From Polaromonas sp. AET17H-212 (GTDB taxonomy: Bacteria; Pseudomonadota; Gammaproteobacteria; Burkholderiales; Burkholderiaceae_C): a DNA stretch of 64,000 nucleotides. This document shows, piece by piece, positions 7,505 through 16,095 of this stretch (position 1 is its first letter; the number at the start of each line of letters is the position of its first letter). The translations under genes and the position numbers were made by a program. The stretch covers positions 1 to 64,000 of the forward strand of contig NZ_NBZW01000002.1 of NCBI RefSeq assembly GCF_002379085.1. Reading direction: 5' to 3'. The notes beneath the pieces are model-generated. The model was not told the origin of the DNA, ran no database searches, and was given only the letters and a program-made list of their open reading frames with translations.

Positions 7505-9475
7505 ATGTCTTTTAACCAACAATTTGACCAGCACGGCGCCTGGCGGCGCGCGTTTGCCTTGCGCCTCAAGCTTTTGTCCGAATGGATGAAGGGCCACGAT
7601 CTGCTCAATGCCGCCGTGGAAGAGCGCCTGCTCCGGCTGGAGTCGCAGGTGCGCTCGGACAAGGTCATGGTGGCCTTTGTTGCCGAATTTTCGCGCGGCA
7701 AGTCCGAGCTGATCAATGCGATCTTTTTCGCCGGTTACGGCCGGCGCATCATGCCGGCCAGTGCCGGCCGCACCACCATGTGCCCGACCGAGCTGGGTTA
7801 CGACGCGGACGCGCCGCCCTGCCTGCGCCTGCTGCCCATCGAGACCCGGCTCAAGCCGCAGGCCTTGATGGAGTGGCGCATGGTTCCCGAGAAATGGACA
7901 CGGGTCGACCTCGATGTGAACGACCCGGTCAAGCTCTCGAAGGCGCTCGAAAAGGTGGCCGAAGTCAGCCATGTCACGCAGGACGAGGCGCGCGCGCTGG
8001 GCTTCTGGCATGACGACGCGCCGCAGGACAATCCGCGGGTCAATGCCGCCGGTCTGGTCGAGGTGCCCAAGTGGCGCCATGCGCTGATCAACATCGCCCA
8101 TCCGCTGCTCAAGCAGGGGCTGGTGATTCTCGACACGCCGGGGCTCAACGCGATCGGCGCCGAGCCGGAACTCACGGTGAGCCTGATTCCGCAAGCCCAT
8201 GCGGTGGTTTTCATCCTGGCGGCCGACACCGGCGTGACCAAATCCGACTTGGCCATCTGGCGTGAACACCTGATCACCGAGGGTGACGACAACGATGCCC
8301 GCCTGGTGGTGCTCAACAAGATCGACACCCTGTGGGACGCCCTGAGTTCGCCCGCGCAGATCCAGGCCCAGATCGACCGCCAGCGTGCCAGCTCGGCGGA
8401 GATTCTCGGGTTGCCGGTGGCCCAGGTCATTCCGGTCTCGGCCCAGAAAGGCCTGGTCGCCAAAGTCACAGGCGATGACAAGCTGCTGCAGGCCAGCTGC
8501 CTGCCCGGGCTGGAACTGGCGCTGGCGCAGGGCGTGATGGGGCAGCGGCAGAAAATCCTGCGCTCGGCGGTGGCCGCCGGCATTGTCGAGCTGCGTGCCG
8601 AAGCCGGCCGTGTCATCCATATCCGCCGCCGCGACCTGGCCGAGCAGATGATCGAGCTGCGCGGCCTGCGCGGCAAGAACGACTCGGTCATCAAGCACAT
8701 GCGTTCGCGCATTGAGCAGGAGCAGGTCGAATTCAATGCCAGCGGCGCCAAGATACAGGCCGTGCGTTCCATCCACCTGAAACTGCTCAGGGAAGTGTTC
8801 CACCTGCTCGGCACGCCGACCCTCAAGACGGAGCTGGCGGAACTGACCCACGCACTCAAGCAGCCCGGCATCAAGCTCGGCGTCAAGAAAGCCTATGGCC
8901 AGACCTTTGCGCGGCTGCGCGAAGGCCTGCAGAAAGCCCAGACCACCAGCGCTGACATCCAGCGCATGCTGGGCGGATCGTTCAAGCAGCTCAATGCCGA
9001 GTTTGGTTTTTCCCTGCAGGCGCCCAAAGAGCCCGAAATGGGCCGTTTCCTGGTGGACCTGGAGCAGATCGAACGCAGCCACCTGCAATACCTGGGCGTG
9101 GCCAACATCCTCAAGCTGGCACGGCCGGATTTTTCCGAACGGCTGGTGCGGGCGCTGGCCACGCGGCTGCGCGTGGTTTACGAGACCGCACTGGGCGAGG
9201 TCGAGTTGTGGAACAAGTCGGCGGCCTCGCAGCTCGATGCCCAGCTCAAGGAGCGCCGGCGCAACTTCAGCCGCCGCATCGAGGCGATCGAACGCATCCA
9301 GCAGGCGGCCACCGGCCTGGACGAACGCATTGCTGAAATTGCCGCCCATGAGCGGGCGCTCGATGAACTCGACAGCAAGCTCGACGAACTGACGGACCAG
9401 CTCGTGCATGCGCCGGCAAGTCCGCATGACCCGGCGCTGGCGGCTCCTGCCGCCGCCATGATCCGGGCCGCCTGA
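7505..9475 (+). CDS. Dynamin-like large GTPase
   Basis: A 656-residue protein with a dynamin-type GTPase domain: P-loop AEFSRGKS (about residues 60-67), a conserved Thr-rich switch (SAGRTTMCPTELGY), DTPG at about 210 and NKID at 271-274. Long alpha-helical, charged segments follow, as in bacterial dynamin-like proteins that act on membranes. No transmembrane segment is obvious. The ATG at 7505 is preferred to an in-frame start at 7463 that would lie in the promoter region. It sits between the two 8-oxoguanine repair genes mutM and mutY, with only 8 bp to mutY. The substrate is unknown; membrane remodelling is inferred from the family. Confidence 0.85.
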   Translation: MSFNQQFDQHGAWRRAFALRLKLLSEWMKGHDLLNAAVEERLLRLESQVRSDKVMVAFVAEFSRGKSELINAIFFAGYGRRIMPASAGRTTMCPTELGYDADAPPCLRLLPIETRLKPQALMEWRMVPEKWTRVDLDVNDPVKLSKALEKVAEVSHVTQDEARALGFWHDDAPQDNPRVNAAGLVEVPKWRHALINIAHPLLKQGLVILDTPGLNAIGAEPELTVSLIPQAHAVVFILAADTGVTKSDLAIWREHLITEGDDNDARLVVLNKIDTLWDALSSPAQIQAQIDRQRASSAEILGLPVAQVIPVSAQKGLVAKVTGDDKLLQASCLPGLELALAQGVMGQRQKILRSAVAAGIVELRAEAGRVIHIRRRDLAEQMIELRGLRGKNDSVIKHMRSRIEQEQVEFNASGAKIQAVRSIHLKLLREVFHLLGTPTLKTELAELTHALKQPGIKLGVKKAYGQTFARLREGLQKAQTTSADIQRMLGGSFKQLNAEFGFSLQAPKEPEMGRFLVDLEQIERSHLQYLGVANILKLARPDFSERLVRALATRLRVVYETALGEVELWNKSAASQLDAQLKERRRNFSRRIEAIERIQQAATGLDERIAEIAAHERALDELDSKLDELTDQLVHAPASPHDPALAAPAAAMIRAA

Positions 9476-9483
9476 GCGCGGGG

Positions 9484-10617
9484 ATGACCCCAAGCTCCAC
9501 GCCCGGCACCGGTGTGTCCCCGCTGCTTTCCGGGGCGACCGGGACCGGTTTGCAGGCGGCGGAACTGGGGAGCCGTTTTTCCGCCCAGGTGGTGCGCTGG
9601 CAGAAAAGCCACGGTCGCCACAGCCTGCCCTGGCAGAACACGCGTGACCCTTACCGCGTCTGGCTGTCCGAGATCATGCTGCAGCAAACGCAGGTGACCA
9701 CGGTGCTTGATTACTACGCACGCTTCCTGGCGCGGTTCCCGGCGGTGGCCGATCTGGCCGCTGCCGCGCAGGACGATGTGCTGGGTTTGTGGAGCGGTCT
9801 GGGTTATTACAGCCGGGCCAGAAACCTGCACCGCTGTGCACAGGACGTCGTGCGTCTGCATGGCGGGCAGTTTCCGCAGACGGCGGAACTGCTGCAAACC
9901 CTGCCCGGCATCGGGCCTTCGACCGCAGCGGCCATCGCCTCGTTCTGCTTTTCGCAGCGGGTCGCCATTCTGGACGGCAACGTCAAGCGGGTGTTGACGC
10001 GGGTCACCGCGTTTTCCGGCGATCTGGCCTCCAGCGCGCAGGAGCGGGAACTGTGGGCCATCGCCACCGAGCTGTTGCCGCGCCGCCAACTGCCCGAGAC
10101 CATGCCACGTTACACCCAGGGCCTGATGGATCTGGGCGCCACGATCTGCACGACACGCCAGCCTTCCTGCCTGCTGTGCCCGGTGCAGGGCATGTGCCGG
10201 GGCCTGGCTGGCGGCACGCCGGAACGCTTTCCGGTCAAGACCCGCAAGCTCAAGCGCAGCGCGCAGTCGCTCGCGCTGCTGTGGGCCGAAAAAGCCGACG
10301 GCAGCGTGTGGCTGGAACGGCGCGCTGCGCCCGGCATCTGGGGTGGCCTTTATTGTTTTCCGGTGTTCGACAGCGAAGAGGACTTGCTGGCGGCCTTGCC
10401 CGCGCCCCTGCAGCCCCGGCTGACGGCGATTCCGCCCTTTGTGCATGTGTTGACGCACAAGGACTTGCGCCTGTCGCCCCTGGTGCTGGCGCTGTCGGCC
10501 CGGGAGGCCAGAAGCACCCGCCTGCCGGGCACCGGTGCCTGGTTTGCGCGCGACGCCTGGGAAGCGCTGGGATTGCCGGCACCGGTCAGAAAGTTGCTCG
10601 CGCAGCGCGACGCCTGA
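9484..10617 (+). CDS. mutY: A/G-specific adenine DNA glycosylase
   Basis: MutY removes adenine mispaired with 8-oxoguanine. The 377-residue protein has the HhH-GPD fold with catalytic Glu63 (LSEIMLQQTQ), the hairpin LPGIGPSTAAAIASF, and catalytic Asp164 (AILDGNVKRV). A complete 4Fe-4S site follows, Cys222-x6-Cys229-x2-Cys232-x5-Cys238. The C-terminal ~120 residues form the NUDIX-like 8-oxoG recognition domain. The N-terminus is about 25 residues longer than in E. coli MutY, so a later start is possible. It starts 8 bp after the GTPase gene and is probably co-transcribed with it. Confidence 0.96.
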   Translation: MTPSSTPGTGVSPLLSGATGTGLQAAELGSRFSAQVVRWQKSHGRHSLPWQNTRDPYRVWLSEIMLQQTQVTTVLDYYARFLARFPAVADLAAAAQDDVLGLWSGLGYYSRARNLHRCAQDVVRLHGGQFPQTAELLQTLPGIGPSTAAAIASFCFSQRVAILDGNVKRVLTRVTAFSGDLASSAQERELWAIATELLPRRQLPETMPRYTQGLMDLGATICTTRQPSCLLCPVQGMCRGLAGGTPERFPVKTRKLKRSAQSLALLWAEKADGSVWLERRAAPGIWGGLYCFPVFDSEEDLLAALPAPLQPRLTAIPPFVHVLTHKDLRLSPLVLALSAREARSTRLPGTGAWFARDAWEALGLPAPVRKLLAQRDA

Positions 10618-10633
10618 TTGCCTGTGGTTTGTG

Positions 10634-10684
10634 ATGAAATTGGCCTCCAGCCCTTGAAGGGCGGGCGCAGGCAGCTATCAAAAT
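10634..10684 (-). repeat. Dispersed Comamonadaceae-type intergenic repeat, copy 1
   Basis: Read on the minus strand this begins TTTGATAGCTGCCTGCGC and ends GGGCTGGAGGCCAATTTC, matching copies at 23102-23152, 38501-38560 and 60399-60450. It fills the gap between the convergent mutY and rapZ genes, which shows no other terminator. Confidence 0.75.
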
Positions 10685-10713
10685 CAGAGTAAATCGGCCC
10701 GCGACGGCCAGGC

Positions 10714-11616
10714 TCACGGGATGGCGTCGAGTTCCCGGTGGCGCTTGAGCGTGACCCAGTGCGGGCCGAAGGCCTGCGCCAGCTGCTCGACCAGGTACAC
10801 CGAGCGGTGCTGGCCGCCGGTGCAGCCGATGGCCACCGTCACATAGCTGCGGTGGTCGCGGGCCAGCGCCTGCAGCCAGTGGCCGATGAACTGCTCGATA
10901 TGGCGGAACATGTCGCCCACCTCGGGATAGCCTTGCAGGTAGCGCACCACCGCTTCGTCCTGGCCGGTCAGGCGGCGCAATTCCGGCTCATAGTGCGGAT
11001 TGGGCAACATGCGCACGTCGAACACGTAGTCGGCATCGACCGGCACGCCGCGTTTGAAGGCAAACGATTCAAACACCAGGGTCAGCTGGGTGGCCGGTGA
11101 GGAAATCAGTGCTTTCACATAGCCCTGCAGCTGGGACGGCCGGATCATGCTGGTGTCGATGACATGGGCATGTTCGCGCAACTCGCCGAGCAGCTCACGC
11201 TCCTCGTCAATTGCATCGATCAGGGCGCGCTGTTGGTCCAGGTCTTCCCGCCGCGACAGCGGGTGCATGCGCCGGGTTTCCGAGAAGCGCCGCACCAGGG
11301 TGTCGGTGCTGGCGTCGAGAAACACCGATTGCACGGCCACGCCCTGTTCCCGCATCTGCGCCAGTTGCAGCGGCACCAGCGGCAGCGAGATGGCGCTGCG
11401 CACGTCCATCGCGATCGCCACCTTGCGGGCGCCGTGCTGCTTTTCCAGCGCGACAAAAGGCAGCAGCAGCTCCGGCGGCAGGTTGTCCACGCAGTAGTAG
11501 CCCGCGTCTTCGAGGGCATGCAGCGCGATGGATTTGCCGGAACCGGACATGCCGGTGATCAGCACCATGTCCATGTCCGCAGCCATGTCCGGAGTGGGGT
11601 CGGCGGCGGCGTTCAT
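10714..11616 (-). CDS. rapZ: RNase adapter protein / P-loop nucleotide-binding protein RapZ
   Basis: A 300-residue member of the YvcJ/RapZ family. In enterobacteria RapZ delivers small RNAs to RNase E in control of glucosamine-6-phosphate synthesis; in other bacteria the role is less clear. It has a Walker A loop GMSGSGKS (22-29), a Walker B-like region, and the C-terminal signature with the conserved [17 protein letters not shown]. The start codon overlaps the recN stop (ATGA), so it is the third gene of nadK-recN-rapZ. An internal start at Met17 is also plausible because the residues before it are not conserved-looking. Confidence 0.93.
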   Translation of the reverse strand: MNAAADPTPDMAADMDMVLITGMSGSGKSIALHALEDAGYYCVDNLPPELLLPFVALEKQHGARKVAIAMDVRSAISLPLVPLQLAQMREQGVAVQSVFLDASTDTLVRRFSETRRMHPLSRREDLDQQRALIDAIDEERELLGELREHAHVIDTSMIRPSQLQGYVKALISSPATQLTLVFESFAFKRGVPVDADYVFDVRMLPNPHYEPELRRLTGQDEAVVRYLQGYPEVGDMFRHIEQFIGHWLQALARDHRSYVTVAIGCTGGQHRSVYLVEQLAQAFGPHWVTLKRHRELDAIP

Positions 11617-13256
11617 TGGCCCAGCATCTCCTTGGCGTGGGCCAGTGTGGTGCCAGAGAGCTTTTCGCCGCCCAGCATGCGGGCCACCTCGGCCACCCGC
11701 TGCTCGCTGTGGACCAGTTCGACGGTGCTCACGGTCTGGCCCTTGTCCGGGCGTTTGGCCACCATCAGGTGATGGTCGGCACAGGCTGCGACCTGGGGCA
11801 GGTGGGTGACGGCCATGACCTGCCGGTCCTTGCCGAGTTGTTTCATCAGGCGACCGACGGTTTCGGCCACGGCGCCGCCGACGCCGGAATCCACTTCGTC
11901 AAAAATCAGGGTTTGCGCCTGCCCGAGCTGGCTGGTGGTCACCGCGATGGCCAGTGCAATGCGCGACAACTCGCCGCCGGAGGCGACCTTGCCGACCGGC
12001 CGCGGTGTGCTGCCGCTGTGGCCGGCGACCAGAAATTCTGCTTGTTCCAGGCCGTGCTGCGCGGGCTGCTCCAGCTTGCCCAGGGCCACTTCAAACTTGC
12101 CGCCCTGCATGCCCAGGCCCTGCATCGCCTGGGTGATGGCCTGGGCCAGCAGGGGCGCGGCCTTGCTGCGCGCTTTCGACACCTGGCGTGCTGCGTCCCG
12201 GTAGGCGGCCTGGGCCAGTTGCTCGGCTTTTTCCAGACCCACGAGGTCGGCTGCCGCATCGAGTTTTTGCAGCTCGCTGCGCCAGGTGGCCAGCAGTTCC
12301 GGCAACTCGGCCGGCGTGCGTTTGTAGCGGCGTGCCAGACTGACCCACAGCGAGAGGCGCTCATCGAGTTCGGCGAGCCGCTGCGGCTCCAGCTCGGCAT
12401 GCCGCGCGTAGCCATGCAGCGAATGCACGGCATCTTCAATCTGCGCCAGGGCACTGCCCAAAACCTCTGTCAGCCCTTTGAATTCGGGCTCGATATGCTC
12501 CTGATTCTGTAGCGCTGTGAGGGCGCGGCCGAGCAGGGCACTGGCGTTGTCGTCGGACTCCTGCAGCGCATCGACCGCCGTCTGCACCGCGTCGCGCAGG
12601 GCCTGCACATTGGACAGCCGGCTGTGCTGCGTGTTGAGTTCTTCCCACTCGTGCTCGCCCGGCGCCAGCTTGTCGAGTTCGCCGATCTGCCAGGCCAGGC
12701 GCTCGCGCTCGCGCTGCAGGCTGTCCTGCGCCTCACGCGCGTCAAGCAGGGCCTTGTGCGCACTGCGCCAGGCCTGCCACTGCGGCGCCAGGGCCTGGGC
12801 CGGCACGCCGGCGTAGGCATCGAGCAGGCCGCGCACCGCATCGGGCCGGGTCAGGCTTTGCCAGGCATGCTGGCCGTGGATATCGACCAGCAGGTCGGCG
12901 ATCTCGCGCAGCTGGGTGGCCGTGGCCGGGCTGCCGTTGATCCAGGCCCGGCTTTTGCCCTGGGCATCGATCGTGCGGCGCAGCAGCAAGTCGTCTTCGG
13001 CGGCAAAGCCGGCCTGGTCCAGCCAGGGACCCAGCTGGGCCGGCGCGTCAAAGGTGGCGCTGATCTCGCAGCGCTGGGCGCCCTCGCGCACCACACCGGC
13101 GTCGGCGCGTGCGCCCAGGGCCAGTTGCAGGGCGTCGATCAGGATCGATTTGCCGGCGCCGGTCTCGCCGGTGAGGACGGTGAAGCCGCTGTCCAGGTCC
13201 AGCGCGAGTTCGCGCACGATGACAAAGTCGCGCAGGGCGATGTTTTTAAGACTCAT
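11613..13256 (-). CDS. recN: DNA repair protein RecN
   Basis: RecN is an SMC-like ATPase that gathers DNA ends during double-strand break repair. The 547-residue protein has Walker A GETGAGKS (30-37), a long coiled-coil centre rich in Glu/Gln/Leu, and a C-terminal ABC-type signature [12 protein letters not shown] followed by Walker [13 protein letters not shown]. It overlaps nadK upstream by four bases and rapZ downstream, both as ATGA junctions, so the three genes are translationally coupled. SOS control is usual for recN, but I see no obvious LexA box in front of nadK. Confidence 0.96.
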   Translation of the reverse strand: MSLKNIALRDFVIVRELALDLDSGFTVLTGETGAGKSILIDALQLALGARADAGVVREGAQRCEISATFDAPAQLGPWLDQAGFAAEDDLLLRRTIDAQGKSRAWINGSPATATQLREIADLLVDIHGQHAWQSLTRPDAVRGLLDAYAGVPAQALAPQWQAWRSAHKALLDAREAQDSLQRERERLAWQIGELDKLAPGEHEWEELNTQHSRLSNVQALRDAVQTAVDALQESDDNASALLGRALTALQNQEHIEPEFKGLTEVLGSALAQIEDAVHSLHGYARHAELEPQRLAELDERLSLWVSLARRYKRTPAELPELLATWRSELQKLDAAADLVGLEKAEQLAQAAYRDAARQVSKARSKAAPLLAQAITQAMQGLGMQGGKFEVALGKLEQPAQHGLEQAEFLVAGHSGSTPRPVGKVASGGELSRIALAIAVTTSQLGQAQTLIFDEVDSGVGGAVAETVGRLMKQLGKDRQVMAVTHLPQVAACADHHLMVAKRPDKGQTVSTVELVHSEQRVAEVARMLGGEKLSGTTLAHAKEMLGQ

Positions 13257-14128
13257 ACCGCACCTTCATTCCAGTGAAGTTTTTTGCGCAGGGTGTCGAA
13301 GTAGCTCCAGCCCTTGGGGTGCAAAAAGCGCATCTGGTATTCCGAGCGCCGCACCGTGATGCGATCGCCGTGCAGCAGGGTGGCCAGCGACTGCATGTCG
13401 AAATTGGCGCTGGCATCGCGGCCTGCGACAATTTCCACGGTGACCTCGCCGGTGTCGGGCAACACGATGGGGCGGTTCGACAGCGTGTGCGGCGCAATCG
13501 GCACCATGACCCAGCCGGAAATCGACGGATGCAGCAACGGGCCGCCGGCCGACAGCGCATAGGCGGTGGAGCCGGTTGGCGTGGCGATGATCAGTCCGTC
13601 GGCACGCTGGTTGGCCACAAAACGGCCATCGACTTCGACCCTGAGTTCGACCATGCCGGCTGTGGCGCCGCGGTTGACGACCACGTCGTTCATGGCGGTG
13701 GCGTTGAAGACGCAGCGGCCGTCACGCATGACCTCGGCCCGCATCATCCAGCGCCGGTCTTCTTCGTATTCGCCGCGCAGCATGGGCGCGAGCGCCGTCT
13801 GGAAATCCTCGAAGGCGATGTCGGTGATGAAGCCCAGGCGGCCCTGGTTGATGCCGACCAGCGGCACACCGAACTGGGCCAGCTGCCGGCCTATGCCCAG
13901 CATGGTGCCGTCGCCGCCGACCACCAGGGCCAGGTCGCAATGCGCTCCGACGCCGGCCACATCGAGGACCGGGTACTGCGTCAGGCCGGTGTTGCTGGCC
14001 GTGTCCTTTTCCAGCGTGACCTCGCAACCCTGCGTGTGCAGGAAGCCGGCAATTTCCTCCAGCGCCGAGCGTGAACCCTGTGCGTGGTACTTCCCGATCA
14101 GGGCGACGTGACGAAATTGCGACTTCAT
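13253..14128 (-). CDS. nadK: NAD kinase
   Basis: NadK phosphorylates NAD to NADP. The 291-residue protein contains the diagnostic [10 protein letters not shown] loop, the conserved [12 protein letters not shown] stretch, the NDVVVNRG substrate motif, and [17 protein letters not shown]. The ATG at 14128 is used rather than a TTG two codons earlier. It is the first gene of the nadK-recN-rapZ operon and diverges from hrcA with only 48 bp between the start codons; the nadK/hrcA divergent pair is common in proteobacteria. Confidence 0.96.
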   Translation of the reverse strand: MKSQFRHVALIGKYHAQGSRSALEEIAGFLHTQGCEVTLEKDTASNTGLTQYPVLDVAGVGAHCDLALVVGGDGTMLGIGRQLAQFGVPLVGINQGRLGFITDIAFEDFQTALAPMLRGEYEEDRRWMMRAEVMRDGRCVFNATAMNDVVVNRGATAGMVELRVEVDGRFVANQRADGLIIATPTGSTAYALSAGGPLLHPSISGWVMVPIAPHTLSNRPIVLPDTGEVTVEIVAGRDASANFDMQSLATLLHGDRITVRRSEYQMRFLHPKGWSYFDTLRKKLHWNEGAV

Positions 14129-14176
14129 CGCCAAATTACATCACAACATCCTTGCCAAGCTTCGTAGAATGGCTTC

Positions 14177-15196
14177 ATGCTTGATGAACGTGCCCGACTG
14201 TTGTTAAAAGCGCTTGTGGAGCGCTACATCGCCGACGGTCAACCGGTCGGTTCGCGCACCTTGTCCAAGGCCTCCGGGCTGGACCTGTCGCCGGCGACCA
14301 TACGCAATGTCATGAGCGACCTGGAGGATCTGGGCCTGATCGTCAGCCCGCACACCTCGGCCGGCCGCATCCCGACCGCCCGCGGTTACCGCCTGTTTGT
14401 CGACACCATGCTGACCATGCAGCGCGACCAGTATTCGTCGCTCAGCGCGCTGGGTACACCCCGCCTGGCACCGGACCAGCCGCAAAAGGTCTTCAGCAAC
14501 GCCGCCAACATCCTGTCGGACCTGTCGCAGTTTGTCGGTGTCGTGATGGCCCCGCGCCGCACGTCCGTGTTCCGCCATATCGAGTTTTTGCGCCTGTCCG
14601 AAAAACGCATCCTGGTCATCATCGTCTCGCCCGACGGCGACGTGCAGAACCGCGTGATCTTCACCGAGACCGACTACACCCAGAGCCAGCTCATCGAAGC
14701 GGCCAACTTCCTCAATTCGCACTACGCCGGCATGGCGATCGAGGAAGTGCGCGAGCGGCTGGTCAACGAGGTGGAAGAATTGCGCGGCGAGATCGCCAGC
14801 CTGATGCAGGCGGCGGTGCAGGTCAGCAGCGAGGCGATCGAGTCGCGCGACGAGGTGGTGATCTCGGGCGAACGCAACCTGCTGGCGGTCAGCGATTTTT
14901 CCAGCGACATGGGCAACCTGCGCAAGCTGTTCGACCTGTTCGAGCAGAAGGCCCAGCTCATGCGCCTGCTCGACGTGTCCAGCCGGGCCGAGGGCGTGCG
15001 CATCTATATTGGCGGCGAAAGCCAGGTCGTGCCCTACCAGGAGTTGTCCATCGTGACCGCACCCTACGAGGTGGACGGCAAGGTGGTGGGCACCCTGGGC
15101 GTGATCGGGCCCATGCGCATGCCCTATGAAAAAATGATCCAGATCGTCGACATCACCGCCAAGATGGTCAGCAGCGCACTGAGCCACAGCAAGTAG
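14177..15196 (+). CDS. hrcA: Heat-inducible transcription repressor HrcA
   Basis: HrcA represses class I heat-shock genes by binding CIRCE operators and is activated by GroEL. The 339-residue protein has the N-terminal winged-helix DNA-binding region ([23 protein letters not shown] is split across the recognition helix), the invariant [18 protein letters not shown] segment and the C-terminal GAF-like ligand fold. No CIRCE inverted repeat is apparent in the short hrcA-nadK intergenic region, so autoregulation through CIRCE is not supported here. Confidence 0.96.
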   Translation: MLDERARLLLKALVERYIADGQPVGSRTLSKASGLDLSPATIRNVMSDLEDLGLIVSPHTSAGRIPTARGYRLFVDTMLTMQRDQYSSLSALGTPRLAPDQPQKVFSNAANILSDLSQFVGVVMAPRRTSVFRHIEFLRLSEKRILVIIVSPDGDVQNRVIFTETDYTQSQLIEAANFLNSHYAGMAIEEVRERLVNEVEELRGEIASLMQAAVQVSSEAIESRDEVVISGERNLLAVSDFSSDMGNLRKLFDLFEQKAQLMRLLDVSSRAEGVRIYIGGESQVVPYQELSIVTAPYEVDGKVVGTLGVIGPMRMPYEKMIQIVDITAKMVSSALSHSK

Positions 15197-15223
15197 GGCC
15201 GGTACAATCCGCAGTGGCGACGT

Positions 15224-15300
15224 GGGGCGTTAGCTCAGTTGGTTAGAGCAGAGGACTCATAATCCTTTGGTCCACAGTTCAAGTCTGTGACGCCCTACCA
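15224..15300 (+). tRNA. tRNA with CAT anticodon (elongator Met, or lysidine-modified Ile2)
   Basis: A complete 77-nt cloverleaf: acceptor GGGGCGT/ACGCCCT with one G-T pair, D-arm GCTC/GAGC, anticodon stem GAGGA/TCCTT with loop CTCATAA, T-arm CACAG-TTCAAGT-CTGTG and an encoded CCA. The CAT anticodon can mean Met or tRNA-Ile2, in which TilS converts C34 to lysidine. The variable loop TGGTC and TTCAAGT resemble Ile2 more than elongator Met, but this is not decisive. Confidence 0.93.
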
Positions 15301-15330
15301 CCCAATTAATAGGCTATAATTCGAGGCTTA

Positions 15331-15407
15331 GCGGCTGTAGCTCAGTTGGATAGAGTACTTGGCTACGAACCAAGGGGTCGTGGGTTCAATTCCTGCCAGC
15401 CGCACCA
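15331..15407 (+). tRNA. tRNA-Arg (anticodon ACG)
   Basis: A 77-nt cloverleaf with acceptor GCGGCTG/CAGCCGC, D-arm GCTC/GAGT, anticodon stem CTTGG/CCAAG with loop CTACGAA, variable loop GGGTC, T-arm GTGGG-TTCAATT-CCTGC and encoded CCA. An exact TATAAT hexamer sits 10 bp upstream (15315-15320), though no good -35 is seen. It is 30 bp after the CAT-anticodon tRNA and followed directly by an intrinsic terminator. Confidence 0.96.
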
Positions 15408-15414
15408 AACGTCA

Positions 15415-15446
15415 AGCCCTGGAACCGCGAGGTTCCAGGGCTTTTT
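15415..15446 (+). terminator. Intrinsic terminator of the tRNA pair
   Basis: A 12-bp perfect stem (AGCCCTGGAACC paired with GGTTCCAGGGCT, GCGA tetraloop) is followed by a run of T. It ends the tRNA transcript before greB. Confidence 0.92.
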
Positions 15447-15493
15447 CGTTACGATGTTCCGATATGGACACGTTTTGACTGCCTCAGTCACTC

Positions 15494-16066
15494 ATGAGCA
15501 AAGCCTTCACCAAAGAAACCGACACGGACGACGATGACGAGTTGTCGCTGCCGCCTTTGCCTGCGGGCGGCAAAAACTACATCACGCCCGAGGGTTATGC
15601 CCGGCTCAAGGCCGAGCTGCTGGACCTGATCGACAACGAGCGCCCCAAGGTGGTGGAGGTGGTTCACTGGGCCGCCAGCAACGGCGACCGCTCCGAAAAC
15701 GGCGACTACCACTACGGCAAGAAGCGGCTGCGCGAGATCGACCGGCGCATCCGGTTTTTGACCAAGCGGCTTGAAATTGCCGAAATTTCCGACCCTGCCG
15801 TGCACCATAGCAGCGACCAGGTGTTTTTTGGTGCCACCGTCAGCTACATCGACAGCAGCGGTTCCGAGCAGACGGTGACCATCCTGGGCATTGACGAGGC
15901 GGACAGTGCGCGCAACCAGGTCAGCTGGATTTCACCGATTGCCCGTGCACTGCTCAAGGCGCGGGTCGGCGACGAAGTGAAGCTGGCGACCCCGGGCGGA
16001 CTCAAGGACATCGAGGTGGTGCAGGTCAGTTATCCGGCGCCAGACGCCCCCGGTGGGCCGCGCTGA
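15494..16066 (+). CDS. greB: Transcription elongation factor GreB
   Basis: GreB rescues backtracked RNA polymerase by inserting its coiled coil in the secondary channel and stimulating transcript cleavage. The 190-residue protein has an acidic N-terminal extension (TDTDDDDELS), the coiled-coil with the tip acidic/charged residues (ASNGDRSENGDYHYGKKRLR is the family signature region), and the C-terminal FKBP-like domain. GreB rather than GreA is favoured by the YITPEGYARLKAEL start, the KKRLREIDRRIRFLTKRLE helix and the length. It converges on spoT with a 29-bp gap. Confidence 0.93.
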   Translation: MSKAFTKETDTDDDDELSLPPLPAGGKNYITPEGYARLKAELLDLIDNERPKVVEVVHWAASNGDRSENGDYHYGKKRLREIDRRIRFLTKRLEIAEISDPAVHHSSDQVFFGATVSYIDSSGSEQTVTILGIDEADSARNQVSWISPIARALLKARVGDEVKLATPGGLKDIEVVQVSYPAPDAPGGPR

Positions 16067-16095
16067 CATGAACTAAACAGCCCTGGGGGGTCCGC

